Positions 1 through 8,189 are shown, counted from the first letter of the stretch. The stretch is DNA of 10,961 nucleotides from Planctomycetota bacterium (GCA_016872875.1 VGYW01000284.1:1-10961), one strand, 5' to 3'. Made by a program: numbers and translations. The notes: generated from the sequence alone by a model not told the origin.

Positions 1-151
1 GTAACACTTCAGCCGAATGAAGTGGAGAGCCAACCGTCGCCCTCGGATGGCGCGCCGAGTTCGGAGTGCGGGCTTTAGCCCGTATCTGGGGCGCAGGATA
101 CGGCCTAAAGGCCGCACTCCAAACCTCCACTTCACTCGGCTGAAGTGTTAC
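1..151. repeat. Nested inverted repeat of two-hairpin units
   Basis: Bases 1-27 and 125-151 are inverted copies with one mismatch. Each arm is itself a hairpin, CACTTCA and TGAAGTG around a six-base loop. Inside them, 63-86 and 97-120 form a second inverted pair with two mismatches. Each of these contains its own small hairpin: CGGGC-TTTA-GCCCG on the left and, read on the minus strand, CGGCC-TTTA-GGCCG on the right. The two differences form a compensatory G:C to C:G swap, which suggests that the hairpin is maintained. The layout resembles paired REP/BIME-type elements. It lies beyond the 3' end of the transporter operon, but no T-run supports calling it a terminator. It starts at the window edge and may be longer. 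Confidence 0.8.
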
Positions 152-213
152 GAATGATCGAGTATGGGGAGGGAGCTTGCCCAATTGGCCATTGGACACC
201 GGACATTCGCTTC

Positions 214-1221
214 CTATGATCCGGTTCGTCGGCGCTGGTACATGTCGAAGCCGACGGCGATGACGATGAGGACGCTGATGACGACGAGTTGGTGTTCGTA
301 CTGGAGGCCTTGTTGGGTGCAGCCCTTGTCAATCACGCCCATGATGAGGGCGCCTGTGACTGTGCCAATGATGGTGCCCTGCCCGCCGCTGAGGCTGCCG
401 CCGCCGATGACGACAGCAGCGATGACGAGGAGTTCGTAGCCCCCGCCGAAGACGGCCTGGCCGTTGCCGTTGAACGATGCCTCGATCATGCCGCCCAGGC
501 CGGCGAGCGCGCCCACGATGGCGTAGACGGCCAGGGTGTAGCGCTGGATGGGGATGCCGGAGTAGCGCGCCGCCTCGATGTTCGAGCCGATGGCGAAGCT
601 GTAGCGCCCCAGCCGCGTGTGGTTCAGCACGTAGTGCCCCACCGCGACGACGACGAACATGATGACGACCGGCATCGGGGCGAAGCCGAAGAGCATGCCG
701 TTGGCCAGGAAGCGGAAGCTCCCCGTGCTGATCTCGACCGTGGTGGTGCCCGAGACGGCCTTCGCGAGGATGTAGGCGGCCCCGCGGGCCAGGCCCATCG
801 AGGCGAGCGTGGCCACGAACGGCGGCAGCCGCAGCCAGACGACCATTGCGCCGTTGGCAAACCCCCACACCGTGCCGATGAACACGCCCACAAGCGTGCC
901 CACGACGACCCGCAGGGCCTCGAGGCTGGACCCCGACGCGCCGAGCCACGCCGCGAGCCGCGCGGCCAGCGGCGCACTCGCCTCGATGCACCACGCGGCG
1001 ACTATGCTGGCGAAGGCGAGCACCGAGCCGACCGAGAGGTCGATCCCGCCCGCGACGATCACGAAGGTCATGCCCACACCAATGATGATGATGACCGACG
1101 AGAAGCGCAGGACGCTGCTGAGGGTGGCCCAGGTGGCGAACCCCTTGGTCGTGAGCGCCAGGGCGACGGTGAGGACGATGAGGAACAGGAAAGGGAGGAT
1201 GCGCGCCAGCAGGTGCTTCAC
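214..1221 (-). CDS. rbsC: Sugar ABC transporter permease, RbsC-like (CUT2 family)
   Basis: This is the inner-membrane permease of a ribose-type ABC importer; it would form the channel through which a sugar delivered by the binding protein passes. The 335-residue product is highly hydrophobic, with multiple membrane segments from about residue 8 onward. It has the family motifs GGIDLSVGS (58-66) and LPPFVATL (132-139), and a cytoplasmic EAA-like loop with EAARYSGI (216-223) that should contact the ATPase. I chose the GTG start at 1221 because AGGAG lies just upstream and the next residues (KHLLARILPF) look like a normal permease N-terminus; the open frame continues upstream only as a shadow of the ATPase gene. 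The GTG overlaps the TGA stop of the ATPase gene (GTGA), implying translational coupling. The substrate could be ribose, xylose, another monosaccharide or AI-2-like; the sequence does not decide. Confidence 0.93.
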   Translation of the reverse strand: MKHLLARILPFLFLIVLTVALALTTKGFATWATLSSVLRFSSVIIIIGVGMTFVIVAGGIDLSVGSVLAFASIVAAWCIEASAPLAARLAAWLGASGSSLEALRVVVGTLVGVFIGTVWGFANGAMVVWLRLPPFVATLASMGLARGAAYILAKAVSGTTTVEISTGSFRFLANGMLFGFAPMPVVIMFVVVAVGHYVLNHTRLGRYSFAIGSNIEAARYSGIPIQRYTLAVYAIVGALAGLGGMIEASFNGNGQAVFGGGYELLVIAAVVIGGGSLSGGQGTIIGTVTGALIMGVIDKGCTQQGLQYEHQLVVISVLIVIAVGFDMYQRRRTGS

Positions 1222-2810
1222 GATGCGCTCCTGGCCGCCTGGGGCGGGTCTGCGGGGGGCGCTGCGTCGGCGCCGAGGGCCATGTAGCGGAGCACCTCCT
1301 CCTGGGTCGCGCGGCGCGGGTCGAGGGTGGCCGTGACCTCGCCGCGGCGCATGGCCAGCAGCGTGTCGCTCATCGCCAACAGCTCGGGCAGGTCGCTCGA
1401 GATCATCACGATGGCCGCGCCCTGGCGGGCCAGCTCGCACAGGAGGTGGTAGACCTCGACCTTCGCCCCAACGTCAATGCCCAGGGTCGGCTCGTCGAAG
1501 ATGAGGATTTGGCTCCGAGCGTAGAGCCACTTAGCGAGCACCACCTTCTGCTGGTTGCCGCCGGACAGGCGCACGGCGAGCTGGCGCACGGAGGGGGTGC
1601 GGATGCCCAGGCGGGCCACGTAGTCCTGGGCCACCCGCCGCTCGGCGCCCAGGGGCAGGTGGAAGCCGCGCAGCAGGCGGCCGAGCGCGGCGAGCGTGGT
1701 GTTGTGCGGGAGCGGCAGGTTGAGGAGGAGGCCGGTGCCCTTGCGGTCCTCGGTGAGGAGGCCCAACCCCGCCCCAATGGCGTCGTGAGGCGAGCGGAAG
1801 CGCCGTTCCACGCCGTCCACGAGCACGCGGCCGCTCTCGATGGGCGCGACGCCGAAGAGGGCCTCGGCCAGCTCGGTGCGTCCTGCCCCCACGAGGCCCG
1901 CGATGCCGAGGATTTCGCCGGCCCGCACGCGAAGGCTGACGTTGCGGACGCGGCCGTTGCGTGCGGAGAGGCCCTCGACGCGCAGCCGCTCGGGGCCGAG
2001 GGGCGCCGGCTCCTTCGGGTACATGTCGGTCAGCTCGCGGCCCACCATGTGGCGAATCATCATCGGCAGATCGGTCGCCGCCACGTCGCCCGTGTAGACC
2101 CTTTCGCCGTCGCGCAGAATGGTCACGCGGTCGCCCAGCTCGCGGAGTTCTTCGAGGCGGTGGGAGATGTAGACGATGGCCACGCCCTCGGAGCGCAGGC
2201 GCCGCAGGATGCCGAAGAGCTGCTGCGTATCCTCGAGCGACAGCGAGGCGGTCGGCTCGTCCATGATGACGATCTTGCTCTCGGTGACCAGCGCCTTGGT
2301 GATCTCGACGAGCTGGCGCTTGGCCCGGCTCAGGCGGCTCACCGGCGTGTCGGGCTCGATGGGGAAGCCGAAGCGCCGAATCACCTCGCGCGTCCGCGCC
2401 CGCAGCGTCCGCCAGTCCACGATCCCCAGCCGCTGGACGAGGAGCGGCTCGCGGCCGAGGAACACGTTCTCGGCGACGCTGAGGGCGGGGACGAGGTTGA
2501 GTTCCTGGAACACCATCGAGATGCCGAGCCCGAGGGCCTGGTGGGGGCTGTGGATGGCGACGTGGCGCCCGGCGAGAAGAATGTCGCCGGCGTCGGGGCG
2601 GTAGACGCCCATGAGGCACTTCATGAGGGTGGACTTGCCGGCGCCGTTCTCGCCGACGAGGCAGTGGACCTCGCCCGCGCGCACCTCGAGGTCCACGCCT
2701 CTGAGGGCCTGGACGCCCGGGAAGCCCTTGTGTATTCGCCGCATCTCGAGGAGCGGGGGCGGAGGGGGATTTCCGATTTCCGATTTCCGATTGCCGATTT
2801 CAGAACCCAT
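1218..2810 (-). CDS. rbsA: Sugar ABC transporter ATP-binding protein, RbsA-like
   Basis: This cytoplasmic ATPase with two fused nucleotide-binding domains energises the RbsC-like permease. The product is 530 residues. Domain 1 has Walker A GENGAGKST (about 53-61), Q-loop VFQELN, signature LSRAKRQLVEI and Walker B IVIMDEPTASLS. Domain 2 has the altered Walker A GLVGAGRTE typical of this family, signature LSGGNQQK and Walker B ILIFDEPTLGID. The second site is therefore probably weak for hydrolysis, as in other RbsA/MglA proteins. The frame is open up to a TTG at 2864, but the ATG at 2810 has a GGGGGGAC stretch next to it and an AAGGAG further up. Residues 3-14 are encoded by a heptamer repeat and are followed by five prolines; homology to RbsA begins only at about LLEMRRIHKGF (20-30). 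A start at 2744 (508 residues, near family length) is possible but has no ribosome site. Confidence 0.93.
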   Translation of the reverse strand: MGSEIGNRKSEIGNPPPPPLLEMRRIHKGFPGVQALRGVDLEVRAGEVHCLVGENGAGKSTLMKCLMGVYRPDAGDILLAGRHVAIHSPHQALGLGISMVFQELNLVPALSVAENVFLGREPLLVQRLGIVDWRTLRARTREVIRRFGFPIEPDTPVSRLSRAKRQLVEITKALVTESKIVIMDEPTASLSLEDTQQLFGILRRLRSEGVAIVYISHRLEELRELGDRVTILRDGERVYTGDVAATDLPMMIRHMVGRELTDMYPKEPAPLGPERLRVEGLSARNGRVRNVSLRVRAGEILGIAGLVGAGRTELAEALFGVAPIESGRVLVDGVERRFRSPHDAIGAGLGLLTEDRKGTGLLLNLPLPHNTTLAALGRLLRGFHLPLGAERRVAQDYVARLGIRTPSVRQLAVRLSGGNQQKVVLAKWLYARSQILIFDEPTLGIDVGAKVEVYHLLCELARQGAAIVMISSDLPELLAMSDTLLAMRRGEVTATLDPRRATQEEVLRYMALGADAAPPADPPQAARSAS

Positions 2811-2876
2811 GTCCCCCCATCGCTCCTTCGCCCTCTCTGGCCAATCGGCAATCAGCAATCGCAAATCGGCAATGGG
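2768..2876. repeat. Two inverted blocks of heptamer repeats around the rbsA start
   Basis: On the plus strand 2768-2802 reads as five heptamers: GATTTCC three times, GATTGCC, GATTTCA. Bases 2842-2876 read as five heptamers of the CAATCGG type in the opposite orientation. The blocks are complementary, with a perfect 11-bp match (AATCGGCAATC at 2843-2853 against 2789-2799). In the mRNA this would form a stem whose loop of about 43 bases carries the ribosome binding site and ATG of rbsA. The left block lies inside the rbsA frame and encodes the odd N-terminal residues EIGNRKSEIGN. The right block begins immediately after the rbsB stop codon. Confidence 0.85.
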
Positions 2877-3881
2877 TCACTTCTCATCCGGGACCAGCGC
2901 GCCGTAGGCGGCCAGGTGCTCGCGGATCTCCGGCGTGCCCAGGTTCTCCTTCGTCACGAGCTTGATGGGCGTCTTCTCGAGGGGCTGGGCCTTCTTGCCC
3001 TGGAGGTGGTCGTAGAGCACCTTGACCCCGCGGTAGCCCATCTCGTGCGGGTCCTGCACGATCGTCGAGTCGAGCGTGCCGCTCTGGATCGCCTTGATGA
3101 GGGCGACGGAGGCGTCGAAGCCGACGATCTTGACCTTGCCCTTGCGCCCCTCGTTCTCCACGGCGTTCACCGCGCCGATGGCGCCCGGCTCGTTCGCCGT
3201 GAAGATGCCCGCCAGATTCGGGTGCGCCGTGAGGATGTCGGTGACGACCTGGAGGGCCTTGGACGACTTGCCCTCGGCGTGGAGTTCCTTGACGGGTTTG
3301 ATCTTGGGGTACTTTTCCAGGGCCTTGCGGAAACCCTTCTCGCGCTCCTCCGTGGAGGCGGAGCCTGGGACGTTCATGATGAGCGCCACCTCGCCCTCCT
3401 CGCCGATCACCTTGGCCAGACGCTCCGCGCCCATCACCCCACCCTGGTAGTTGTCCGTGGCCACGAACGACACGATCTTGTCTGAGTTCAGCCCCGAGTC
3501 GATCACAACCACTGGGATGCCCGCGGCTATCGTCTTCTCGGCCACCTGGACGAGCGACTGCGCGTGCTGCGGGGCCAGCACGATGCCGTCCACCCCACGT
3601 TCGATCATGGCCTCCACGATCTTGATCTCATCGGTCGGCGAGGTCTCGTCCTTCGCGCCGCGCCAGAACATCTCGATGCCCAGCTCCTTGCAGGCGGCCT
3701 CGGCGCCCTTGCGCACCGTGGGCCAGAAGGTGAACACGTCGGCCTTCGGGATGACGGCGAAGGTGAGCCTCTTCTCTCCCTTCTTCCCGCCGTCGGCGGG
3801 GCCTTTGCCCTCCTCGCCGCAGCCGAGGACGAAGACGATTGCGCACGCCGCCGCGAGTCCTGCCATGTGCCGACACACCAT
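2877..3881 (-). CDS. rbsB: Substrate-binding lipoprotein of sugar ABC transporter, RbsB-like
   Basis: This periplasmic-type binding protein (Peripla_BP_4 fold) captures a sugar and presents it to the RbsC-like permease. The product is 334 residues. It begins with a short hydrophobic signal ending in the lipobox VLGC, with Cys21 as the lipidation site, then a polar Gly/Lys-rich tether (about 22-37), so it is probably membrane-anchored rather than free. Mature motifs fit the family: FAVIPKADVFTFWPTVRKGAE, DGIVLAPQ, GIPVVVIDSGL, FVATDNYQGG, GIFTANEPGAIGAVNA, VGFDAS and TIVQDPHEMGYRGV. The ATG at 3881 has AGGAGG seven bases upstream, and the start is further supported by the promoter at 3930-3957. 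It is first in an rbsB-rbsA-rbsC operon. The ligand is not predictable from sequence by eye. Confidence 0.95.
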   Translation of the reverse strand: MVCRHMAGLAAACAIVFVLGCGEEGKGPADGGKKGEKRLTFAVIPKADVFTFWPTVRKGAEAACKELGIEMFWRGAKDETSPTDEIKIVEAMIERGVDGIVLAPQHAQSLVQVAEKTIAAGIPVVVIDSGLNSDKIVSFVATDNYQGGVMGAERLAKVIGEEGEVALIMNVPGSASTEEREKGFRKALEKYPKIKPVKELHAEGKSSKALQVVTDILTAHPNLAGIFTANEPGAIGAVNAVENEGRKGKVKIVGFDASVALIKAIQSGTLDSTIVQDPHEMGYRGVKVLYDHLQGKKAQPLEKTPIKLVTKENLGTPEIREHLAAYGALVPDEK

Positions 3882-3929
3882 CGCCCGACCTCCTACGAAA
3901 CGCTGGGGAGACTCTGCACGCTGAGGTAG

Positions 3930-3957
3930 ATTATAGGCGGGCGGCCCGGCCAGTCAA
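3930..3957 (-). promoter_or_regulatory. Sigma-70 promoter of the rbsBAC-like operon
   Basis: Read on the minus strand, TTGACT (3957-3952) and a perfect TATAAT (3935-3930) are separated by 16 bases. Initiation would be near 3923, giving a leader of about 40 bases that carries the AGGAGG site of the binding-protein gene. This is one of the closest matches to the vegetative consensus in the window. No obvious repressor palindrome is seen in the leader. Confidence 0.8.
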
Positions 3958-3980
3958 GCGGGGGGCGTGGTAGCGGCGGG

Positions 3981-4934
3981 CTACTCGAAGTCGTACCGCT
4001 GCACGTCGTCCCAGGTGTTGATGCAGCGGGTGTCGTGGCGGCCCTGGAGGATGATGTAGGCGAGGTCGGTGGGGACATCTACGAGGCAGACTTCGCCTGT
4101 GTTGCGGTGGCGGGCGAGCTTGATGCCGCGGTCGCGGATGCGCTCCATGAGGGCGCGGAGGTCGCGGCCGCGGGCGTCGGCCGCGGCGCGCTCGTCGGCG
4201 GTGACGAAGCCGGGGGGCCTGGTGTAGTCCTGGGCGAGGGCCTTGCGGAGGTAGGCGGCGGGATCGCGGACCTTGCCTAGCTCGTGGTTGTAGCGGGTGA
4301 TCTCGATCTTCTCCTTGATGTACTCTGGGGGATATTCGTGGGCGAGTTGCAGGGCGATGGAGTCTGTGAAGAATTGTCTCAAGGAGTCAACAACAGCCGG
4401 GCTGGGGCCGTGGTCTATGTTGATGTGGACATCGCCGTGGATGGTTGTTGTGGCTCTAGTTGGCTCGTCTATAGTTGTTCTTGTTCTCTTGTTTGTGCCC
4501 CTCTGTGGTGGTAGGTTGTCTTCCTGTGGGGAGAGGGCTTCGCGCTGCGGGGGGATAGCCTTACCCTGCTGTGGGGCCAGCCCTACCCCCGCAGCGGGGG
4601 TAGCCTTGTCCCGCAGCAGGGCTAGGTCCACCTGGCAGCCGGGGTAGGCGAAGAGGAACTCGTAGGTGTTGCTCTGATTGCCGTTCCTATGCCTGCCTGA
4701 CCAGATACGGATGAGGGCGTTTTGTTCGAGGCTACGGAATGCGGAGCTGATGCCGCTGTTGCCCAGGCCGCTGAGCTTCTTGAGGCGCTTTAGGGAGGGA
4801 TTGACGGCCTTGAAATCCTTGTTGGTATGGATGGCCAGGACAGGGTAGAGGGTGCGGGCCGAAGGGGTGAGCTTGCGCCACGTCTCGGAGAGGACGAGGT
4901 CTTGAAAGAACTTGAAGAAGGCGTTGTTCGGCAT
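3981..4934 (-). CDS. Winged-helix replication-initiator-like protein
   Basis: The 317-residue protein has a plausible HTH_36/Rep-type winged helix at about residues 5-80: TPSARTLYPVLAIHTN, then a recognition-helix region (SLKRLKKLSGLGNSGISSAFRSLEQNALI). Residues 109-147 are a Pro/Gln-rich linker built from about five short repeats of the form A-L/I-x-P-Q. The C-terminal part contains EYIKEKIEIT and KVRDPAAYLRKAL with a PGF ending. That pattern is seen after the DNA-binding domain in replication initiators and DnaD-like primosome proteins of plasmids, phages and conjugative elements. The role is therefore probably DNA binding at an origin, but this is inferred from motif resemblance. The ATG at 4934 is the farthest upstream possible start; its ribosome site is weak (GAGG ten bases upstream). 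It follows the small MerR-like gene by 25 bp and is probably cotranscribed. Confidence 0.75.
   Translation of the reverse strand: MPNNAFFKFFQDLVLSETWRKLTPSARTLYPVLAIHTNKDFKAVNPSLKRLKKLSGLGNSGISSAFRSLEQNALIRIWSGRHRNGNQSNTYEFLFAYPGCQVDLALLRDKATPAAGVGLAPQQGKAIPPQREALSPQEDNLPPQRGTNKRTRTTIDEPTRATTTIHGDVHINIDHGPSPAVVDSLRQFFTDSIALQLAHEYPPEYIKEKIEITRYNHELGKVRDPAAYLRKALAQDYTRPPGFVTADERAAADARGRDLRALMERIRDRGIKLARHRNTGEVCLVDVPTDLAYIILQGRHDTRCINTWDDVQRYDFE
4494..4610 (-). repeat. Short in-gene repeat encoding a Pro/Gln linker
   Basis: Within the Rep-like gene, codons 109-147 repeat a unit of roughly seven or eight codons: PAAGVGLAPQQ, GKAIPPQR, EALSPQE, NLPPQRG. Recurrent DNA words such as GCTGCGGG and CCxCAG show that the repetition is at the DNA level. 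It separates the winged helix from the C-terminal domain and is probably an unstructured linker. Confidence 0.6.
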
Positions 4935-4959
4935 CTGGGCGCTGCCTCATGCTCCCTTG

Positions 4960-5208
4960 TCAGCGGCGCGCGGTGGCGGGCGCGGCAAAGGAGGGGGCTC
5001 GAAGGTCGTGGCTCATGGCCCGAGGCTGGAAGGGCTCGATGCGCTGGTTGGCGTAGGCGCGCAGGCGCTGTATGTCCTCGGGCTCGAACACGCGATATCC
5101 ATTGCGGTCGCGGGCGACATCGGTCACCCTGGCGGCGCGAAACCACCGCTTGAGCGTCGCGGGGGAGACACCGACGGCCCTGGCGGCCTCGGCAATGAAG
5201 AGGGCCAT
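4960..5208 (-). CDS. Small MerR-like helix-turn-helix protein
   Basis: The 82-residue protein consists mainly of one MerR/excisionase-like HTH: IAEAARAVGVSPATLKRWFRA (about 5-25), then a wing region with RNGYRVFEPEDIQRLRAYA (about 35-53), the usual MerR pattern of YRxFxxxDIxRL. It has no effector or dimerisation domain, and its basic C-terminal tail ends ATARR. Small proteins of this kind act as repressors or as excisionases in mobile elements. The ATG at 5208 has GGAGGAG just upstream and lies about 67 bases below a strong promoter whose start site is overlapped by an inverted repeat, so autoregulation is plausible. It precedes the Rep-like gene by 25 bp. Whether it controls replication or excision is inference. 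Confidence 0.85.
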   Translation of the reverse strand: MALFIAEAARAVGVSPATLKRWFRAARVTDVARDRNGYRVFEPEDIQRLRAYANQRIEPFQPRAMSHDLRAPSFAAPATARR

Positions 5209-5218
5209 AGCTCCTCCA

Positions 5219-5281
5219 CTATAGCACGGGGGTCAGGGTTCGGCGCAACCCCACGGGTAGTGCTGCGCCGGGTTGCTATAG
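5219..5281. promoter_or_regulatory. Palindromic leader, candidate operator for the MerR-like/Rep-like operon
   Basis: CTATAGCA at 5219-5226 and TGCTATAG at 5274-5281 are perfect inverted copies. One lies at the predicted transcription start and the other immediately above the ribosome site of the MerR-like gene. A second perfect pair, GCAACCC (5245-5251) and GGGTTGC (5270-5276), is nested between them and overlaps the outer right arm, so alternative folds compete. This fits an operator, an mRNA hairpin over the translation start, or part of an origin. The sequence alone does not choose between them. Confidence 0.5.
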
Positions 5282-5310
5282 GTTATACCGGCCTGCGCCG
5301 GCGCTGTCAA
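5282..5310 (-). promoter_or_regulatory. Sigma-70 promoter of the MerR-like/Rep-like operon
   Basis: Read leftward, a perfect TTGACA (5310-5305) and TATAAC (5287-5282) have the ideal 17-base spacing. Initiation would fall near 5275. It is the only good promoter for the two minus-strand genes at 3981-5208. Confidence 0.75.
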
Positions 5311-6126
5311 GTGAAAAATCGTCTCCCGACCACAGGATTTTGGGCTGCCCGGCCCGGCCCACACCACGCCTCGTATGAACGGCCGCGCCGGGGCAACGGG
5401 CAGAAAAGGGGACATTCTCGCTTTCTGGCCCAGGGACGCGGCACGTGGTTTGCCCCAGCCCTTCACGGCACGCGAAACAGGCGGCTTTGCGGGAAGGGGT
5501 GCGCCGGGTGGCGGAAAAAGGTTCCGCCAGGGGCCCCCGGTTCCGGCCCTCGGAAGACTATGGGGGGAAGGACACGTTGCACATCCCGGATCACTGGGCT
5601 AGGGCGTGTGGCTCAGACTGGCTCGATGGCAAAACGGTGCCAAACGTCTCGTGTGTCCTTCCCCCCCATTTCTCTCTTGCCTCCGAGGGGGCTGGTGCGC
5701 TCTGCGGATTGTGGCGCGTGTTCTACGGCCTGCGCGCCTGAATCCCTGGCCTCGGGCGACGGCCACCCACGCTGCGCTCGCTGCTGCGGGCGCCGCCGCG
5801 CGTCGCGCGTCGTCGCCGTAACTCCCGTCACATCTTTGGGTTGACGCTATGCTGCCGGGCGTGGCGGCAGGCGGGGCCTGCGCACTCGGGAGGCGCCGTC
5901 CCCCTGCGGCACACGATTTGCTCGCGTTGTGGCTCCGTGCTCGAAGGGGTCGCAATGCGAAGTATGGCGAGGAGCAGGACGAGACGCCCCAGAAGGTCGC
6001 AGGCTCTCCCCCGGGCCACCGGCCCACGCCGGCGCCCGGAAGGCAGGGCGGGCTGGCCGCCCAGCGACCCCCTCCGTTGTCTCAACGCCCCGCACACTCG
6101 TCCTGCTCCAAGCCTTTTCCAACCAA
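5311..6126. other. Gene-poor interval
   Basis: No open frame here shows a recognisable domain, a good ribosome site and sensible composition together. The frames present are short, overlap on both strands and are rich in Arg, Gly and Pro, as expected for non-coding GC-rich DNA. Structures seen: a perfect 8-bp hairpin at 5509-5529 (TGGCGGAA / TTCCGCCA), and a long-range inverted pair at 5560-5575 and 5653-5669 that differs by one extra C. The interval may hold eroded genes or mobile-element debris. Confidence 0.5.
5560..5669. repeat. Inverted repeat with 16-17 bp arms
   Basis: ATGGGGGGAAGGACAC (5560-5575) is matched in reverse by bases 5653-5669, where the C-run is one base longer. The arms enclose about 77 bp with no gene. 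Confidence 0.65.
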
Positions 6127-6292
6127 AGGGGCAAGACCCAGGTTGGGCACACTAGAAAACAAAGCCAGCTTGCCTGGGTTTGGTTTCTTCTTCCGCGCTC
6201 CGATGTCGTAACGTGCCAGGGAGCCATGACTTATTGAATCGACCGGAGGACCGCTCGATTCAATAAGGTGTGCCCAACCTGGGTCTTGTCCC
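6127..6292. mobile_element. MITE-like inverted-repeat element
   Basis: Bases 6132-6152 and 6268-6288 are perfect 21-bp inverted copies (core ACCCAGGTTGGGCACAC), with weaker complementarity for a few more bases outside. Directly inside the right arm is a second perfect hairpin: CTTATTGAATCGA (6230-6242) and TCGATTCAATAAG (6255-6267) around a 12-base loop. The element has no room for a transposase. I see no clear target-site duplication. It ends about 60 bp before the plus-strand operon that starts at 6353 and could affect its expression. Confidence 0.65.
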
Positions 6293-6352
6293 GAGCAACG
6301 TTTGCGCAAGGTGCGCACGAGGCACAGTGGGAGAGTCTAAGGAGACCGACGC

Positions 6353-6799
6353 ATGAGCGGCGAGCCATGCACGGCGGCGTCACTCGGCGAGGCACTCGTC
6401 CGCAACTACGCGTTCGAGGCGGAGCTGTACCAGGGCCTTCTCCTCCTGGCCCGGGAGCAGGGCGGCCTGCTGCGGCGCGACGAGGACGTGGCGCGCTACG
6501 CCGCCCTGTTCCCGCGGAAGGACGAGCTGTTGCGCTCTATCGGCCGCATCGAGCGGGAGCTCGAGCCACTCAAGCAGCAGTGGTGGGCGGGCGACGTGGA
6601 CGCGGAGGCCCGCGCGAAGCTCAACCGTCTCCTCGACGGCATCCTCGGCACGATCGAGGCGATCCGCGAGCAGGAGGAGCAGAACGAGGCCTGGCTCCTC
6701 CGCCGCGGCACCGCTGCCCAGCAAGCTGTGCGGCGGGCCAGGCTCAGTGCATACCCCCTCGAGGAGTTCTCCGCGTCTGCCACGGCCTGCACGGTGTGA
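6353..6799 (+). CDS. Small helical protein, FlgN-like
   Basis: The 148-residue protein is almost entirely charged amphipathic helix. Residues about 20-75 (ELYQGLLLLAREQGGLL, ARYAALFPRKDELLRSIGRI) and 80-120 (AKLNRLLDGILGTIEAIREQ) fit the two long helices of a FlgN-type flagellar export chaperone, with the typical pattern of a first helix, the phrase L-F-x-x-K-x-E-L-L, and a second helix. The match is to pattern rather than to invariant residues, so a generic coiled-coil protein is the alternative. The ATG at 6353 has AAGGAG eight bases upstream. It is followed after 10 bp by the sigma-54 activator, so the two are probably an operon. The genomic neighbours inside the window are not flagellar, which weakens the assignment. 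Confidence 0.75.
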   Translation: MSGEPCTAASLGEALVRNYAFEAELYQGLLLLAREQGGLLRRDEDVARYAALFPRKDELLRSIGRIERELEPLKQQWWAGDVDAEARAKLNRLLDGILGTIEAIREQEEQNEAWLLRRGTAAQQAVRRARLSAYPLEEFSASATACTV

Positions 6800-6809
6800 G
6801 GGGGAGCGC

Positions 6810-8189
<1,380 letters not shown>

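Noticed and set aside
1..151. Rho-independent terminator for the transporter operon
   Set aside because: Strong hairpins are present, but no T-run follows any of them on the minus strand.
289..1287. Long plus-strand open frame antisense to the permease gene
   Set aside because: It mirrors the rbsC-like gene, is rich in Asp/Arg/His/Ala without domain pattern, and exists because GC-rich genes leave antisense frames open.
1446..3485. 679-codon plus-strand open frame antisense to rbsA/rbsB
   Set aside because: It crosses two clearly coding genes on the other strand and the repeat block between them, with biased, domain-free composition.
5234..5252. GGTTCGGCGCAACC as a tRNA T-arm
   Set aside because: The loop lacks the TTCRA pattern, and no acceptor, D or anticodon arms can be found around it.
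4912..5844. 310-codon plus-strand frame across the MerR-like gene and the following gap
   Set aside because: The first part is antisense to the HTH gene and the remainder has no domain, ribosome site or promoter. A real gene in the gap cannot be fully excluded.
6747..6809. Upstream start for the sigma-54 activator
   Set aside because: It would overlap the FlgN-like gene by more than 50 bases and add residues before the receiver fold; the ATG at 6810 has a ribosome site.
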